Of a stretch of DNA of 64,000 bases, positions 31,471 through 42,379 are shown one piece after another. Below the pieces are notes generated by a model that was given only the letters and a program-made list of their open reading frames with translations, did not search any database and was not told where the DNA came from. The position numbers were made by a program, and so were the translations under genes. Position 1 is the first letter of the stretch. Every line of letters starts with the position of its first letter. The DNA is from Odobenus rosmarus divergens. Lineage: Eukaryota; Chordata; Mammalia; Carnivora; Odobenidae. Where the stretch lies: positions 4,315,453-4,379,452 of the forward strand of contig NW_004450285.1 of NCBI RefSeq assembly GCF_000321225.1, in the 5' to 3' direction.

Positions 31471-33284
31471 AATGCTCTTTCACTGTATGTGTTAATAAAT
31501 ATTATCAGAAGCAGTTTGCTTTCAATAGACAAAGCCAGCAATACTTCTTCAGTGTGCTACCTCAGGATTAAAATTCTTCAGTTCTCTGTTATAATCTTGT
31601 CCATGGGGACCTTGATTACTTCTTTATTCCATAGGACACCATGCTGCTGCACTAATTTGATGATATTGTGCTAATTGGACTAGTGAGCAGAAAGTAGCAA
31701 CAACTCTAGACATCTTGTTAAAACACATGCAAGGCATAGGGTAGGAAATAACTCCCACCCGCCCCCCAACTTAGAGGCCTTCTACCCTGTGAGGGTTCCA
31801 TGCATCTCATGGTACCTTGACATATCCCTTCCAGATTGAAGGATAAATTGCTGCATGTAGACCCTCCTGCAAAACAGTGATAGTGGCATAGCATCTAATC
31901 TGTCTCTTTGGATTTTTGAAGGCAACATACATCTCATTTTAGCCTGCTACTCAGACCCATTGATCAAATAACTTGAAAAGCTGTCAGTTTTGAGGAACTC
32001 CAGACAAGAGAAACTCTGCAGTTGGTTGAAAGTGCCGAACAGCTCTGCCACTCAGGCTCTGTCACCCAGTAGATCCATTTGATTGTGCTTGAAGTGAGTG
32101 TGGCAGAGAGGGATGTTCTGTGGAGCCTTTGAGAGGACACTACAGGTGACTCACATCATAGACCTTTAGAATTTTGTTTAAAGTTATGCCAGCTTCTGCA
32201 TACAGCTATTCTCCTTTTGAGAAACAACTTGTGGCTTACTACTGAGCTCTACACTTGACTATGGACCACCAAGATAACTATCATAAACTGCTTGTTGTCT
32301 GACTCAATAAGATATAACATTGGGTGTGTTTAACAGCATCTGGTCATCAACTACAGGTGATATATGTGAGATCTGGCTTGAGCAGATCTTGAAGGCTCAA
32401 GAAAGTTGCATGTGTGAGTAGCCCAGCTGCCCATGGTCTCTACTCCTGCCACATTGCTGCCTCCCTCTCATGGGACGTTCCCCATTAACTGATGACTGAG
32501 GAAGGAAAATGAAGGCCTAATTTATAGATGGTTCTGCACAGTATGCTGGCATCACCTGAAAGTAGACAGTCACAGTACTAGAACCCCACTCTGGGATGTC
32601 TTTGAAGAAGAGTGGTGAAGGGAACCGCACTCCCCACCTCAACAAATTGGCAGAATTTTAAGTACCACCCTAGTTTTTTTTTTCCACTTTTTTGGAAGGT
32701 GAGATGATCAGAGGTAGGTAGAGATCTACAATATGTCATGGTAAGTGGCTAACAGTTTGGCTTGGTGGTCGGAGACATTGAAGAAACATGATTAGAAAAT
32801 AGGTAACTAGGAGATCTGGGAGAACTAGGAGATCTCTATCCAAAACAGTACAGGGTGTTTGATGTTCCATGTGGGTGCTCACCAAAGAAAAACCTGAGCA
32901 GAGGAGGATTCTATTTATTAGGTGGCGAAAAGATGACCTGTTTTGTGGACGTTAGTCAGACCCTTTTCCCAGACACCCATATTTTTCTGATGAGCCATGG
33001 TGGCAGGGATGGAGGTTATGCATGGGCTCAGCAACATGGACTTTTACTCATTAAGACTGATTTGTCTACAGCCAGTGCTAAATGTCCAATATGCCAACAG
33101 AAAAGATCAACACTGAGCTCCTGATTTGTCACCAGCTTCTGGGGGAGCCAGGCAGCTCCTTGGTGACAGGATGATTATGCTGGACCATATCCATCTTGGA
33201 AAAGACAGCATTTTTCTTTCATCGAAATAGATAACTCTGCATATGGATTTGCCTTCTCTGCTTACAATGCTTCTGACAAATCCA

Positions 33285-33335
33285 CCTATCCTTTCCTTTC
33301 TCTTTGGAATTCATTTCAATCAGGTTTTTCCCTAG
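33285..33335 (+). repeat. 51-bp foreign segment in the integrase region (copy A)
   Basis: CCTATCCTTTCCTTTCTCTT then TGGAATTCATTTCAATCAGG and TTTTTCCCTAG interrupts integrase-like text (GFAFSAYNASDKST before, ECLIYCHG after). An almost identical copy lies at 35357-35407. Confidence 0.8.
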
Positions 33336-33659
33336 ACAGAATGCCTTATTTACTGTCATGGTGTTTTACAAAAACATTGCTTCTGACAAAGCAACTCATT
33401 TTATAGGAAATGGGCTTGTGCTCATGGAATTCACTGGTCTTACCTCTGTCTCCCATACCCTAAAGGAACTAATTGGGTGGGATGGTGAAATGTCCTTTTA
33501 AGACTCATTTACCCCGCCTTCAGGGTAATAAAACTTTGTGAGGCTGGGGTGATGTTCTCCAGGATATGGAATATGCTCTGTATTATTGACCAGTATTTGG
33601 TGCTGCTTCTCCTATTCAGTATTGGCAGTCACCTGGCAATGTGTTTCTCACACTAGTAA

Positions 33660-33720
33660 ACAACAGGCAATAATAAATAATAAATAAATAAGAAAGAAAC
33701 AAAAGAGAAGAAGAAAAAAA
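33660..33720 (+). repeat. A-rich tract
   Basis: AATAAATAATAAATAAATAAG followed by purine-rich units; low complexity within the ERV remnant. Confidence 0.7.
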
Positions 33721-34120
33721 GTGGTTACTGTAGTGGAGTAATTTATCCTACCAAGAAAATAGCTATCACTTATATGTTAATTAACTGAATTTAAGTAAAA
33801 AAAAATAAAACAATAAACCCCCCAAAATAAAAAAAATTGCTATGTATATAGACCACTAAAAAGTATATATAGCTATCACACAATTGGCCAGAGAAGAGTA
33901 TATGTGGAATGCTGAAGATCCATGGGGGCACCCTTTAGTAGTCCCATGTTTTGTAATAGAAGTAATGGGAAACCACAACCACCCCAGACTGAAATGAAAG
34001 TCTCTGTCACTCCACAGGCAAGGATCCATGACCAGTGGAAGTACTTGGTGAGGACAAAGTCATCACAGAATAGGTAGTAGAGGAAGGACACAACAAATAC
34101 CAGTATGGCTATGGGACCAG

Positions 34121-35740
34121 TTACAGAATTTATAGTTATGCGTTTTTCTCCCTTGCTTCTATATAAATATATTTGTATATACAATTAACCAATTAAAACA
34201 TTTATTTTTCCCTCTTCTCCTACTTGGTGACAGGTTGATTACTGTAGCAACTTGTCTTTCTATTGACTAATATAAAATTAATAGTGACTAATTTTATATC
34301 TCAGTATTTAAGTTGCAATATATCAAACAAAGCCAAGAGTATGACTCAGGTAGAAGAGGAATGAATTTCACTTAGAGATGGATTAAGTATATGTATTCTC
34401 TTTTGGGGAGAGGGATTGGCAGTTTCTGATTGTGTGACAGTTGCATCGTATTCAGTGGAAGTATCTTTTTGCCACCATCTTTATTTGAAAGTTAGGCATG
34501 GCTAAAAGAGTTGGATGTGGATGCTAAGATGAGAGGAGTGAAAAGTCCTGGATTGCACTACATTTTCTAGAGTTCCTTGTGTGGCTAGATTAGAAGTGTC
34601 CAAAAGGGGAACTTGGACAAGATTTTGGAGGCAGAAGTGAATCAGTGACCATTGCTTTTGGAAGGTTGTAGTGCTCAAATACTGTGACCGTCAGATGTGG
34701 AGGTGTCTAGTGGGTCTCAGCTGGTCTTTAGTCTTCTCTGTTCCATGTCCAGCTCATCTTCCTAACTTCTGGCCTTGCTGACCAGCAGTGGCCCCAGGCC
34801 AACCACCAGATGCTTGGCTGTGAACCCACACAGGTGGTAGCTACACAGAAACAAGGACTTCCCATAGATCCCTCCATGAGCTCCTCCTTTGTGGTCCTAA
34901 TTTGGCAACTAGAAATATTGGTTTCTTGGATTTTCCCAGAAGCTCCAAACTATCAACCCATGCCACCTAGGCAGGCTGACTAGCAACTCTTTCTCTGGCC
35001 CTACAAATTTCCCTTGAAGACCTTCACTTCCTCAGCATCTCCTACATAAGTATAAATTCTAATTTCTATAATAATTTTTTTCTTCCCATATTAGTCATCA
35101 TGTCTGCTCGACTGAATTCTGAACAATTATCTTCCTTAAGGACATTGACATTGCAATTGTCTCCTCTCTCTTCTGTATCATAAATTATCCCCTATTGAGT
35201 AGATCATTCTCACCAGGCAAACAAGATACAGTTTTCTTCCATTTAAACAACAAATACTGTTAATTCTACATCCTTTTTCAGCCACCAGTATATTTATTTG
35301 CTTCTAGTTACAGTAAAACTCTTTAAGACATTTGTCTATCATCAATGTGTCTAGTTCCTATCCTTTCCTTTCTCTTTGGAATTCATTTTAATCAGGTTTT
35401 TCCCTAGCATTTTCTCCTGAAATTTATTTCGCAAGTTCCCCAATGGCTCTCCCAATGTTAATTTCAACAGGCAGTTCTAATTCCTCATGTTATTTCACCT
35501 GTCATTTGATCCTTCTTGCAACCCTTTCTTCACTTGGCCAAGGTCTCTGTCTGTCTCTGTCTTTCTGTAAAGCATATTGTTTATTCTCAATCTCTTTTTC
35601 TGTTTATTCTGTATCTTTCCAAACTTTATTCTTGGAGTGTCCCAGGGTTCCGTTGCTGAACTTTTATCTTCCCTTTTTACTTCTACTTCCTAGGTAAGTA
35701 CATTTACTCTCATGGCCTTATTTAACTTTCTGTGTGCTGA
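34121..35740. other. Mostly unassigned sequence
   Basis: No gene. The part 34500-35100 (CTAGAGTTCCTTGTGTGGCT to TATAAATTCTAATTTC) has the feel of an old LTR or DNA element but I cannot assign it. Confidence 0.35.
35357..35407 (+). repeat. 51-bp segment (copy B)
   Basis: Same 51 bp as 33285-33335 with one C/T difference (CATTTTAATC here, CATTTCAATC there). Here it sits in continuous non-retroviral sequence, so this is the likelier source copy. Confidence 0.8.
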
Positions 35741-35744
35741 TGAT

Positions 35745-36530
35745 GCCAAAATTTAATCCTCTACCTCAGGCCTCAACCCTGGTCTTCCTGTCTTCATTTG
35801 AATGTCTACCAAGAACTTAATATGTCCAAAACCAAATTCCTAATCTTCCTACCTATCCCTGTTCTGTTCCTGCTACAACTTTCCCTCTTCAGTAAATGAC
35901 CACTTCAAACTTCTAGATGCTTAGACCAAAAACTTGGAGTCGTTCTGACTTCTCCTTTTTACAGCCCATCTCAAAGGCATCAGCAAATCTGCCAACTCTA
36001 CCTTTGAAATGCATGTAGAATACAATCTTTTCTCACCACTGCTGCCATGGTGGTCTAAATTGCCATCATATCTTGCCTGAATAATGGCCATCAACTCATA
36101 ATTATAATTACTTTTTCTGGTTCTGCCTTTTCCCTCCTCCTGATCTATTCTCAAGACAGCAGCTAGAAAGAGCCTGTTAAAATGTAAGGTTCATCATGCC
36201 ATTCTTCTGCTCTGCATTTTTCAGTGGCTTCTTATCTCATTCAGGGTAAGTTCTCAAATCCTTACAAAATCCTTTAATTACTAGAACAGTTGACTTTAAT
36301 CTACCTCTCTGTCCTAAAACTTCTGGCTCATTCCACTCTAGGAACACAGGACTTTGTGTCATTTTTTGAACATGTTAACATAATTTTGCCTCAGAGACTT
36401 CATACTTAGGTCCTTGGAATGCTTTTTCACAGATATCAACAGTGCTTAGGTTTCTGTCCAAATGTCCTTGAATCAATGAGGTCTTCCATAATCACTTTCT
36501 TTAATGGCCACCTTATTTAAAGAACAACCT
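35745..36530 (+). repeat. L2 (LINE2) ORF2-3' fragment
   Basis: Order follows the L2 RT thumb and tail: AAAACTTGGAGTCGTTCTGA, GGTGGTCTAAATTGCC, AGACAGCAGCTAGAAAG, CATGCCATTCTTCTGCTC, TTCAGTGGCTTCTTATCTC, then GGTTTCTGTCCAAATG. Decayed. Confidence 0.65.
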
Positions 36531-36584
36531 TACCCTCCCTGCATTGCCTAACTCCTTTTCCTACCGTATGTTTCCTCCACAGAG

Positions 36585-36650
36585 TGGTGTGTGTCAATGT
36601 GTACGTGTAAAGAGTGTCGTGTGTGTCAGTGTGTGTGTGTAAAGAATTGG
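36585..36650 (+). repeat. GT-rich simple repeat
   Basis: GTGGTGTGTGTCAATGTG and GTGTGTCAGTGTGTGTGTG units separated by AAAGAGTGTC. Confidence 0.7.
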
Positions 36651-36954
36651 ATATATATAGGAAATAATATATCCAATATGACATATTATATCCATTATTT
36701 TTGATCACAGAACATGGGAGTACTAAAAGGTGCGCTCTGAGGATCTCCTGCATTCCACACATACTCTGACACGGTTGTGTAATAGTTATTCTCCTGATAG
36801 TCCAGACAGAAACAACTTCCTCTCCTCTCCTCCTTCTTTTTCTTCTTTGCCTTTAAGTTCATTGGCAATCAGACAGTGATTTGTCTTTGTTTCTTTCTTC
36901 TAGAATATAAGCCCCCCCTCCTAGAATGTGTGCAGCTCCCCCCTTCTCCCAGAG

Positions 36955-37520
36955 GACATAGTTTTTATAAAATAGACTTTATTCTTTCGAGCAGTTTTAG
37001 GTTGACAGCAAAATTGATAGGGAGATTTCCCATATACCCTCTGCCCCCACACATGCAGAGCCTCCTCCATTATCCATATCCATTTGCTATAATTGATGAA
37101 CATACATTGACACATCATTATTATATAAAGTCCATAATTGACATTAGGGTTCACTCTTGGTGTTGTACATTCTACAGGTTTTGACAAATAAATGTATGAT
37201 GACTTGTATCCACCATTATAGTATCATAGACAGTAGGGTCACTGCCCTAAAAATTGTGTGTGTGCTCCACCTATTCATCTCTCCCTCCCTCCCTCCAAAT
37301 TCCTGGCAGCCACTGGTCTTTTTATTGTCTCTATATTTTGCCTTTTTTAGAATGTCATATAGTTGGAATCATACAGTATACAGCCTTTTCAAATTAGCTT
37401 CTTTCACTTAGTAATATACATTGAAATTTCCTCCACGTTTTCTTGGCTTGAGAGCTCATTTCTTTTTAGGGTTGAATAGCATTGTCTGGATGGACCACAG
37501 TTTATTTATCCCTTTGCCTA
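36955..37520 (-). mobile_element. Old L1 3' end, antisense
   Basis: CAGTTTTAGGTTGACAGCAA, ATTGATAGGGAGATTTCCCA, CATACATTGACACATCATTA, GTATCATAGACAGTAGGGTC and ATGTCATATAGTTGGAATCA are antisense 3' UTR and end-of-ORF2 strings of an old L1. Confidence 0.75.
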
Positions 37521-37539
37521 CAGTGTTGTTCAACATGGT

Positions 37540-38330
37540 GATACTAGCTCCCAAAACACCACCTGGCACATGGTAGGTGTTCAATACACGCCCTCATCTT
37601 CATCATGCAATTATTCTTTCTGTGAATGGCCTCAGTCTCCAGTAAGTTGTCCAAGCTTAGAGTATAAATGGATGCCAAATTTCCAGGAATTGGTGACTCT
37701 TTCACCTGTTTTTTCCCTCCCACCTCTCAGATCTACCTTTTAACTATCTCTTGAATTTATCCTTTCCTCTTTATCCCCAATGTCAATGATAGGACCCACT
37801 CTTCATCAGCTTCTCCCCAATTAGCACATTAACCTCCTGACTTTTCTTTCTGAATTTTTTGCATAATCTATGCTCCTAAAACACATACCTTATTACATTG
37901 ATCTCTTGCTCAAAATACCCAGCAGATTAAAGTTTAAACTCATTTACTTGAGTTCCCAGTTTCCCAAGATCTGATCTTTACTAAACTGCTCCCTGCTTTC
38001 TTGGAAGTTTCCCCCTGCCTTCCTCTTGCAGTTTTTGAAATAATCCATTTAATTCCATTACCAGTTCCATATTTAGGAAATGAATTTCACATGAATCAAA
38101 GAGGATAATGTGGTGCTTCTGAAACCTGGGGTTGATGATGTTGGCTTTTGTATTTCTGTGGATAACAGTTGAGTGGTTATTTCATTAGGTCACACGCTAG
38201 AAGTTAAAATCCCTGTAAACTCATGGACGCTTTGTGGCTATACAGACCTGTATAAGGAAGGACTCTAGATTCTGCAGTGGAATAGCAGCAAACACTTAGA
38301 GAAAGGGCTGACCAGTCCTTTAAAGGGATC
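37540..38330. other. L2 tail then unassigned
   Basis: CACCTGGCACATGGTAGGTG (37561-37580) then TTCAATAC is an L2 3'-end signature. 37670-38040 is C/T-rich and may be further L2. The rest is unassigned. Confidence 0.45.
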
Positions 38331-38339
38331 TGTGCTTTA

Positions 38340-39425
38340 TTTATTTATTTTTTCTGTTTATTTATATTTTTTATTTTTAATTTTATTTCTATTTTTAATT
38401 TTTTTATTATGTTCAATTTGCCAACGTATAATACATCATTAGTTTTTGATGTAGTGTTCAACAATTCATCAGTTGTGTACAACACCCAGTGCTCATCACC
38501 ACACGTGCCCTCCTTAATACTCATCACCTGGTTATCCATCTCCTCACCCCCCTCCCTTCTGTAACCCTCAGAGTCTCTCATGATTTGTCTCTCTCTCTGA
38601 TTTCTTCCCGTTCAGTTTTCCCTCCCTTCCCCTGTGGTCCTCTGTGCTATTCCTTATGTTCCACATATGAGTGAAACCATATGATAATTGTCTTTCTCTG
38701 CTTAACTTATTTCACTTAGCATAATACCCTCCAGTTCCATCCATGTTGATGCAAACGGTGGGTATTCATCCTTTCTGATGGCGAAGTAATATTCCATTGT
38801 ATATATGAACCACATCTTTAACCATTCATCTGTTGAAGGGCATCCTGGCCCCTTCCACAGTTTGGCTATTGTGGACATTGCTGCTATGAATCTTGGGGTG
38901 CATGTGCCCCTTCTTTTCACTACGTCTATATCTTTGGGTATATATGGGGTAAATACCTAGTAGTGCAATTGCTGGGTCATAGGGTAGCTTTGTTTTTAAC
39001 GTCTTGAAGAACCTCCATACTGTTTTCCAGAGTGGCTGTACCAGCTTGCATTCCCACCAACAGTGTAAGAGGGTTCCCTTTTCTCCACATCCTTGCCAAC
39101 ACTTGTTATTTCCTGTCTTGTTAATTTTTGCCATTCTAACTGGTGTAAAGTGGTATCTCATTGTGGTTTTGATTTGTATTTCCCTGATGGCTAATGATGT
39201 TGAACATTTTTTCATGTGTCTGTTAGCCATTTGTATGTCTTCTTTGGAGAAGTGTCTGTTCATGTCTTCTGCCCATTTATTGACTGGATTATTTGTTTTT
39301 TGGGTGTTGAGTTTGAGAAGTTCTTTATAGATCTTGGATACTAGCCCTGTATCCGTAATGTCTGCTTTAAAGCACTTGTATCGTTCACCTTCCATTTTTA
39401 TAATACCCATTACCCCGATGTCAGA
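38340..39425 (-). mobile_element. 5'-truncated L1 (3' UTR and ORF2 C-terminus)
   Basis: From a T-rich left end the plus strand reads AATACATCATTAGTTTTTGA, ACACCCAGTGCTCATCACC, CATATGAGTGAAACCATATG, AATATTCCATTGTATATATG and CTGGGTCATAGGGTAGC: the reverse complement of an L1 3' UTR and ORF2 end. The minus-strand frame at 38826-39410 contains [19 protein letters not shown] and [20 protein letters not shown]. It then shifts frame, and the missing C-terminal part is in the frame at 38702-38920 (IYTMEYYFAIRKDE). The copy is dead and 5'-truncated near 39425. It is older than the 17-kb pair. Confidence 0.9.
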
Positions 39426-39429
39426 TTTT

Positions 39430-40380
39430 TGTTTTTGTTTAAATGAAGCAGAAAAAAACTTTTTGAAAACAATATTTAAAAGGGTGGAGAAGTAGAATTC
39501 TGAGTGGTTTTTCAGATTCTGTGAGCACCCACTTTGCTTTGAACATTGTGCTTTCTCTTTCTCTCACACACATACACACGCACATGCACACACACCTATC
39601 ATTCAATCTAAGAAGATTTGGAATAATGTTAAGAGCCAAATGTATGAGGTAATGCACAGTGAAGGGAAGAATGTCAGCCTATCTTCTGAACAGACAGGGT
39701 AATCTTTTTTTTCTTCTTTTTCTGTAATAGTTGCAAAGCCTAATAACTAAAGGATCTGATGCAATGAGATACAGCTGAGCTTTGGAAAATTTCACCAACC
39801 ATTTGATTTCAAGTGATTTCATTCTGCCCTTAACTCGCAGCATTGGGCTTTAATATTGAAATCAGAATAGAACATTGAATCAGATATTTTTCCTTCTAGT
39901 ACTTGCCATTTGAAAGAACTTTACATTATTATTGCATCCCCAAGAAGCAGGTAGGATTAATATCCTTATAAAGTGCTTCGGTTTTCTATTGTTAGAGTAT
40001 GAGACATCCTAAAATGATAAATGACTTGGATGTTAGCATAGAGCAAATCAGGGCCAGAACAGTGTTTAACATTCAGATTTATTAGTTTCCAGGATTATAG
40101 TCACTCAACTGATCTATTTTCCTCTTCAGTTTCTCGGGGTATTACACTTTGGGTTCTGTATGGTTGAAGTTAAAGTCTGGTGAGGCTACTTTTCCCAGAG
40201 AGAAATTTTGAGTTCTCATCCCTGTTACAACTCTTACTTTCCAATAATGCTAACATTTCTGGAATTCACTTCACAATCTGTAAAATGAAACAATTAAAAT
40301 TAAATTTGACTAAAGTTAGGGGACTATTTTGGATGACTTTTTAACCTTAGGGTTGTTTAATTTTTAATTTGTATTTATTT
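39430..40380. other. Unassigned sequence
   Basis: A short CA-rich run lies at 39565-39596. Nothing else recognised. Confidence 0.4.
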
Positions 40381-40385
40381 ATTAA

Positions 40386-40563
40386 AAAGATTTTATTTAC
40401 TTATTTGTCAGAGAGAGAGCACAAGCAGGGGGAGTGGCAGAGGGAGAAGCAGGCTCCCCGCTGAGCATCTTAAAAGCCTGTTGTGGGACTCAGTCCCAGG
40501 ACCTTGGGATCATGACCGCAGCTGAAGGCAGATGCTCAACCCACAGAGCCACCCAGGTGACCC
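40386..40563 (-). repeat. Can-SINE
   Basis: AAAGATTTTATTTACTTATT, GAGAGAGAGCACAAGCAGGG, GGGATCATGACCGCAGC, GAGCCACCCAGGTGACCCC. CCTTAGGGTT (about 40346) and CCTTAGGATT (40563) are a possible target-site duplication. Confidence 0.88.
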
Positions 40564-40569
40564 CTTAGG

Positions 40570-40745
40570 ATTTTTTTTTTTTAAATCAATGTTGTTTATT
40601 CAGGTGGAAAAGAACATGTTCCAGAGATGGCATCTCCCATGGACATGAAATTGACAGAATGTTGAGGTTCATATTCTTCTCAACAGCACCTTTTTACTTA
40701 AATAGGCAAGGCAGTGAATTTGTGAAGACACAAAGCCACTGAATG
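40570..40745 (-). pseudogene. Candidate cDNA-like 3' end (retro-inserted transcript fragment)
   Basis: On the minus strand about 150 bp of unique-looking sequence ends in CACCTGAATAAACAACATTG then ATTT and a run of about 12 A. An AATAAA signal (40595-40600 on the plus strand as TTTATT) some 13 bp before an A-tail is what a 5'-truncated mRNA retrocopy looks like. I do not recognise the parent gene. The 3' end abuts the neighbouring Can-SINE and no clear duplication was found. Confidence 0.4.
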
Positions 40746-40774
40746 GATCCCTTATTCCTATATTCCTACTCCTG

Positions 40775-40951
40775 TGGTACCAGGGGCAGGGGGCATGGGG
40801 AGGAGCAGAGGGAGAGGGAGAGAGAGAATCCCAAGCAGACTCCCCGCTCAGCATGGAGCCCAATGTGGGGCTCAATCTCATGGCCCCGAGATCATGACCT
40901 GAGCCGAAATCAAGAGTTGGATGCTTAACTGACTGAAACTCCCAGGCGCCC
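40775..40951 (-). repeat. Can-SINE, older subfamily
   Basis: Minus-strand copy lacking the long A/T tail, with GAGATCATGACCTGAGCCG, AAATCAAGAGTTGGATGCTT and CTCCCAGGCGCCC. The AAATCAAGAGTTGGA block marks a subfamily different from most copies here. Confidence 0.85.
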
Positions 40952-41189
40952 TGAGAGTTGATAAGAGTTTTATGTTCATTCCTGATTGCTTAAAGAAAAT
41001 TGAAATCCCAAGAACTGTGAAGTCAGTATTTTGCCCCATTTTCTTCAAGAGCTATTTTACACACGTCAAATTCCAGCTGAATAGAAAAGCAACATCTGAT
41101 TTGGTAACTGTCCTCTGTGGAAAGCAAAGAACTAGAATCAATATAACTATTGCTCTTTAGGAATCGTATCATTGGGGAAGCCTTCCAGG

Positions 41190-41405
41190 ATTCTTCGAGT
41201 CTGAGCTAGATGTTCCTCCCATAGCACCTCCTGTTGACTTCTGCTGGACTTGACACACTGTTTAGTAATTGTCTATGAGCTTGTCTGTGTCCTTCACTGG
41301 TCTGACAGACCTGTGAGGACAGTTTTGTCTTCATCTTTGTAGCCATCTGCTTAGTAGATAGTTTGTCCATAATAGGAATTTAATAAATGTTTATTCAAAT
41401 AAAAT
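41190..41405 (+). repeat. L2 (LINE2) 3' end
   Basis: GACAGACCTGTGAGGACAG, TTTTGTCTTCATCTTTG, then AGGAATTTAATAAATGTTTA. Usual L2 end order, decayed. Confidence 0.55.
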
Positions 41406-42046
41406 AAAGGTGTGTTAAAACTAGTTTGGAAACTCCTGGAATGATAATGTTTTATTTCCTTATTCTAACCATGACTAATTTTTACTGTTTCTATTGAATA
41501 TCTACTTTACGCAGGCATATATTTACCTACCTAGCATATTTGTATATAGTAGATATTTAATATGTGGTGTTAATTGAATTATAGTGGAATAGGCTCTTCC
41601 GATGTATTAAAGAATTGGAAATAGTTTAGTCAGTTTAGGCTAGGCTATGTTGTAGTAACAAACAAGACTTTAAATGTTGGTGACTTAACACAGAAAAATT
41701 TCTCACAGAAAAATTTCTCAGTCATGCAAAATGCACCACAGATCTGATAATTCTGTAGAGCAGCTCCTTTTCAAATGGTGACTTCAAGGTCCAGGCCTGT
41801 AAGGTCCTGTAGCTCTGCCATCTAAAACAGGAGGCTTCCAGGTCCCCATTGCAGGAAAAGAGAGCCATGCACTGGTTCCCAAATACTTTGGTCTAGGACC
41901 GACACACCTTACTTCTGCTCACAGCCTTTTGGTCAGAACAAGTGACCTGCAAGAAGACAGGGAAATGTGGAAGAGAAGAGCAGGAAATGCTTCTGCCACT
42001 GAGGGAGAGAGAGCAAAGTAGGATCCAATGATCAATATTCACATTT
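41406..42046. other. Unassigned, partly old repeat
   Basis: 41640-41990 (GTAGTAACAAACAAGACTT through to AAGTGACCTGCAAGAAG) looks like a decayed interspersed repeat. A 17-bp tandem (TTTCTCACAGAAAAA) is doubled at about 41695-41730. No gene. Confidence 0.4.
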
Positions 42047-42062
42047 AGTTTTCAGTCTTTAT

Positions 42063-42258
42063 TTTTTTTTTTAAGATTTTATTTATTCATTTGAGAGAGA
42101 GACAGACACAGAGAGAGCATGAGCAGGGGAGAGAGGCAGAGGGAGAAACAGACTCCCTGCTGAGCTGGGAGCCCCAGGTGGGGCTCGATTCCAGGACCCT
42201 GGGATCACAACCTGAGCTGAAGGCAGATGCTTAACCATCTGAGCCACCCAGGCACCCC
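42063..42258 (-). repeat. Can-SINE
   Basis: AAGATTTTATTTATTCATTT, GAGAGAGAGACAGACACAGA, GGGATCACAACCTGAGC, GAGCCACCCAGGCACCCC. Flanked by TAGTTTTCAGTCTT and TAGTTTTCGGTCTT. Confidence 0.93.
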
Positions 42259-42379
42259 TAGTTTTCGGTCTTATGTTTTCATTTAAAAAATGGTAATTTG
42301 TTATTATTTATTTATTTTTTAATTTTTTTAATGGTAACACATTATTTCAAAAAGAATTCATGACCTAAAGATCAGGGAC

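Larger units (their letters stand above)
29830..34120 (+). mobile_element. Decayed ERV-L-type endogenous retrovirus interior
   Basis: Fragments of a class III (ERV-L-like) pol can be read on the plus strand in all three frames, in the right order. An RT N-terminal part lies near 30855-31080 (FNSPIWPLQRTDGSW with interruptions). RT continues at 31510-31680, ending in a degenerate YxDD site read as FDD (31656-31664). An RNase H-like FIDGSAQYAG lies near 32522. A HHCC integrase zinc region lies at 32990-33110 (HGGRDGGYAWAQQHG, CPICQQ). An integrase core follows to about 33500. A dUTPase-like 3' tail sits at 33890-34110 (NAEDPWGHPLVVPCF). Stops and frameshifts are dense, so nothing functional remains. 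I see no env. The 29830-30380 part is probably gag-protease but is poorly readable. No flanking LTR pair was identified. Confidence 0.8.

Noticed and set aside
31228..31674. 148-codon frame as a small membrane protein
   Set aside because: It bridges the LTR-like insertion and the RT fossil in an unrelated frame.
33876..34184. Minus-strand frame with membrane-like hydrophobic stretches
   Set aside because: It is antisense to the ERV dUTPase-like tail, whose plus-strand reading is the meaningful one.
38826..39410. 194-codon frame as a host gene
   Set aside because: It is the C-terminal part of L1 ORF2 in a truncated, frameshifted copy.
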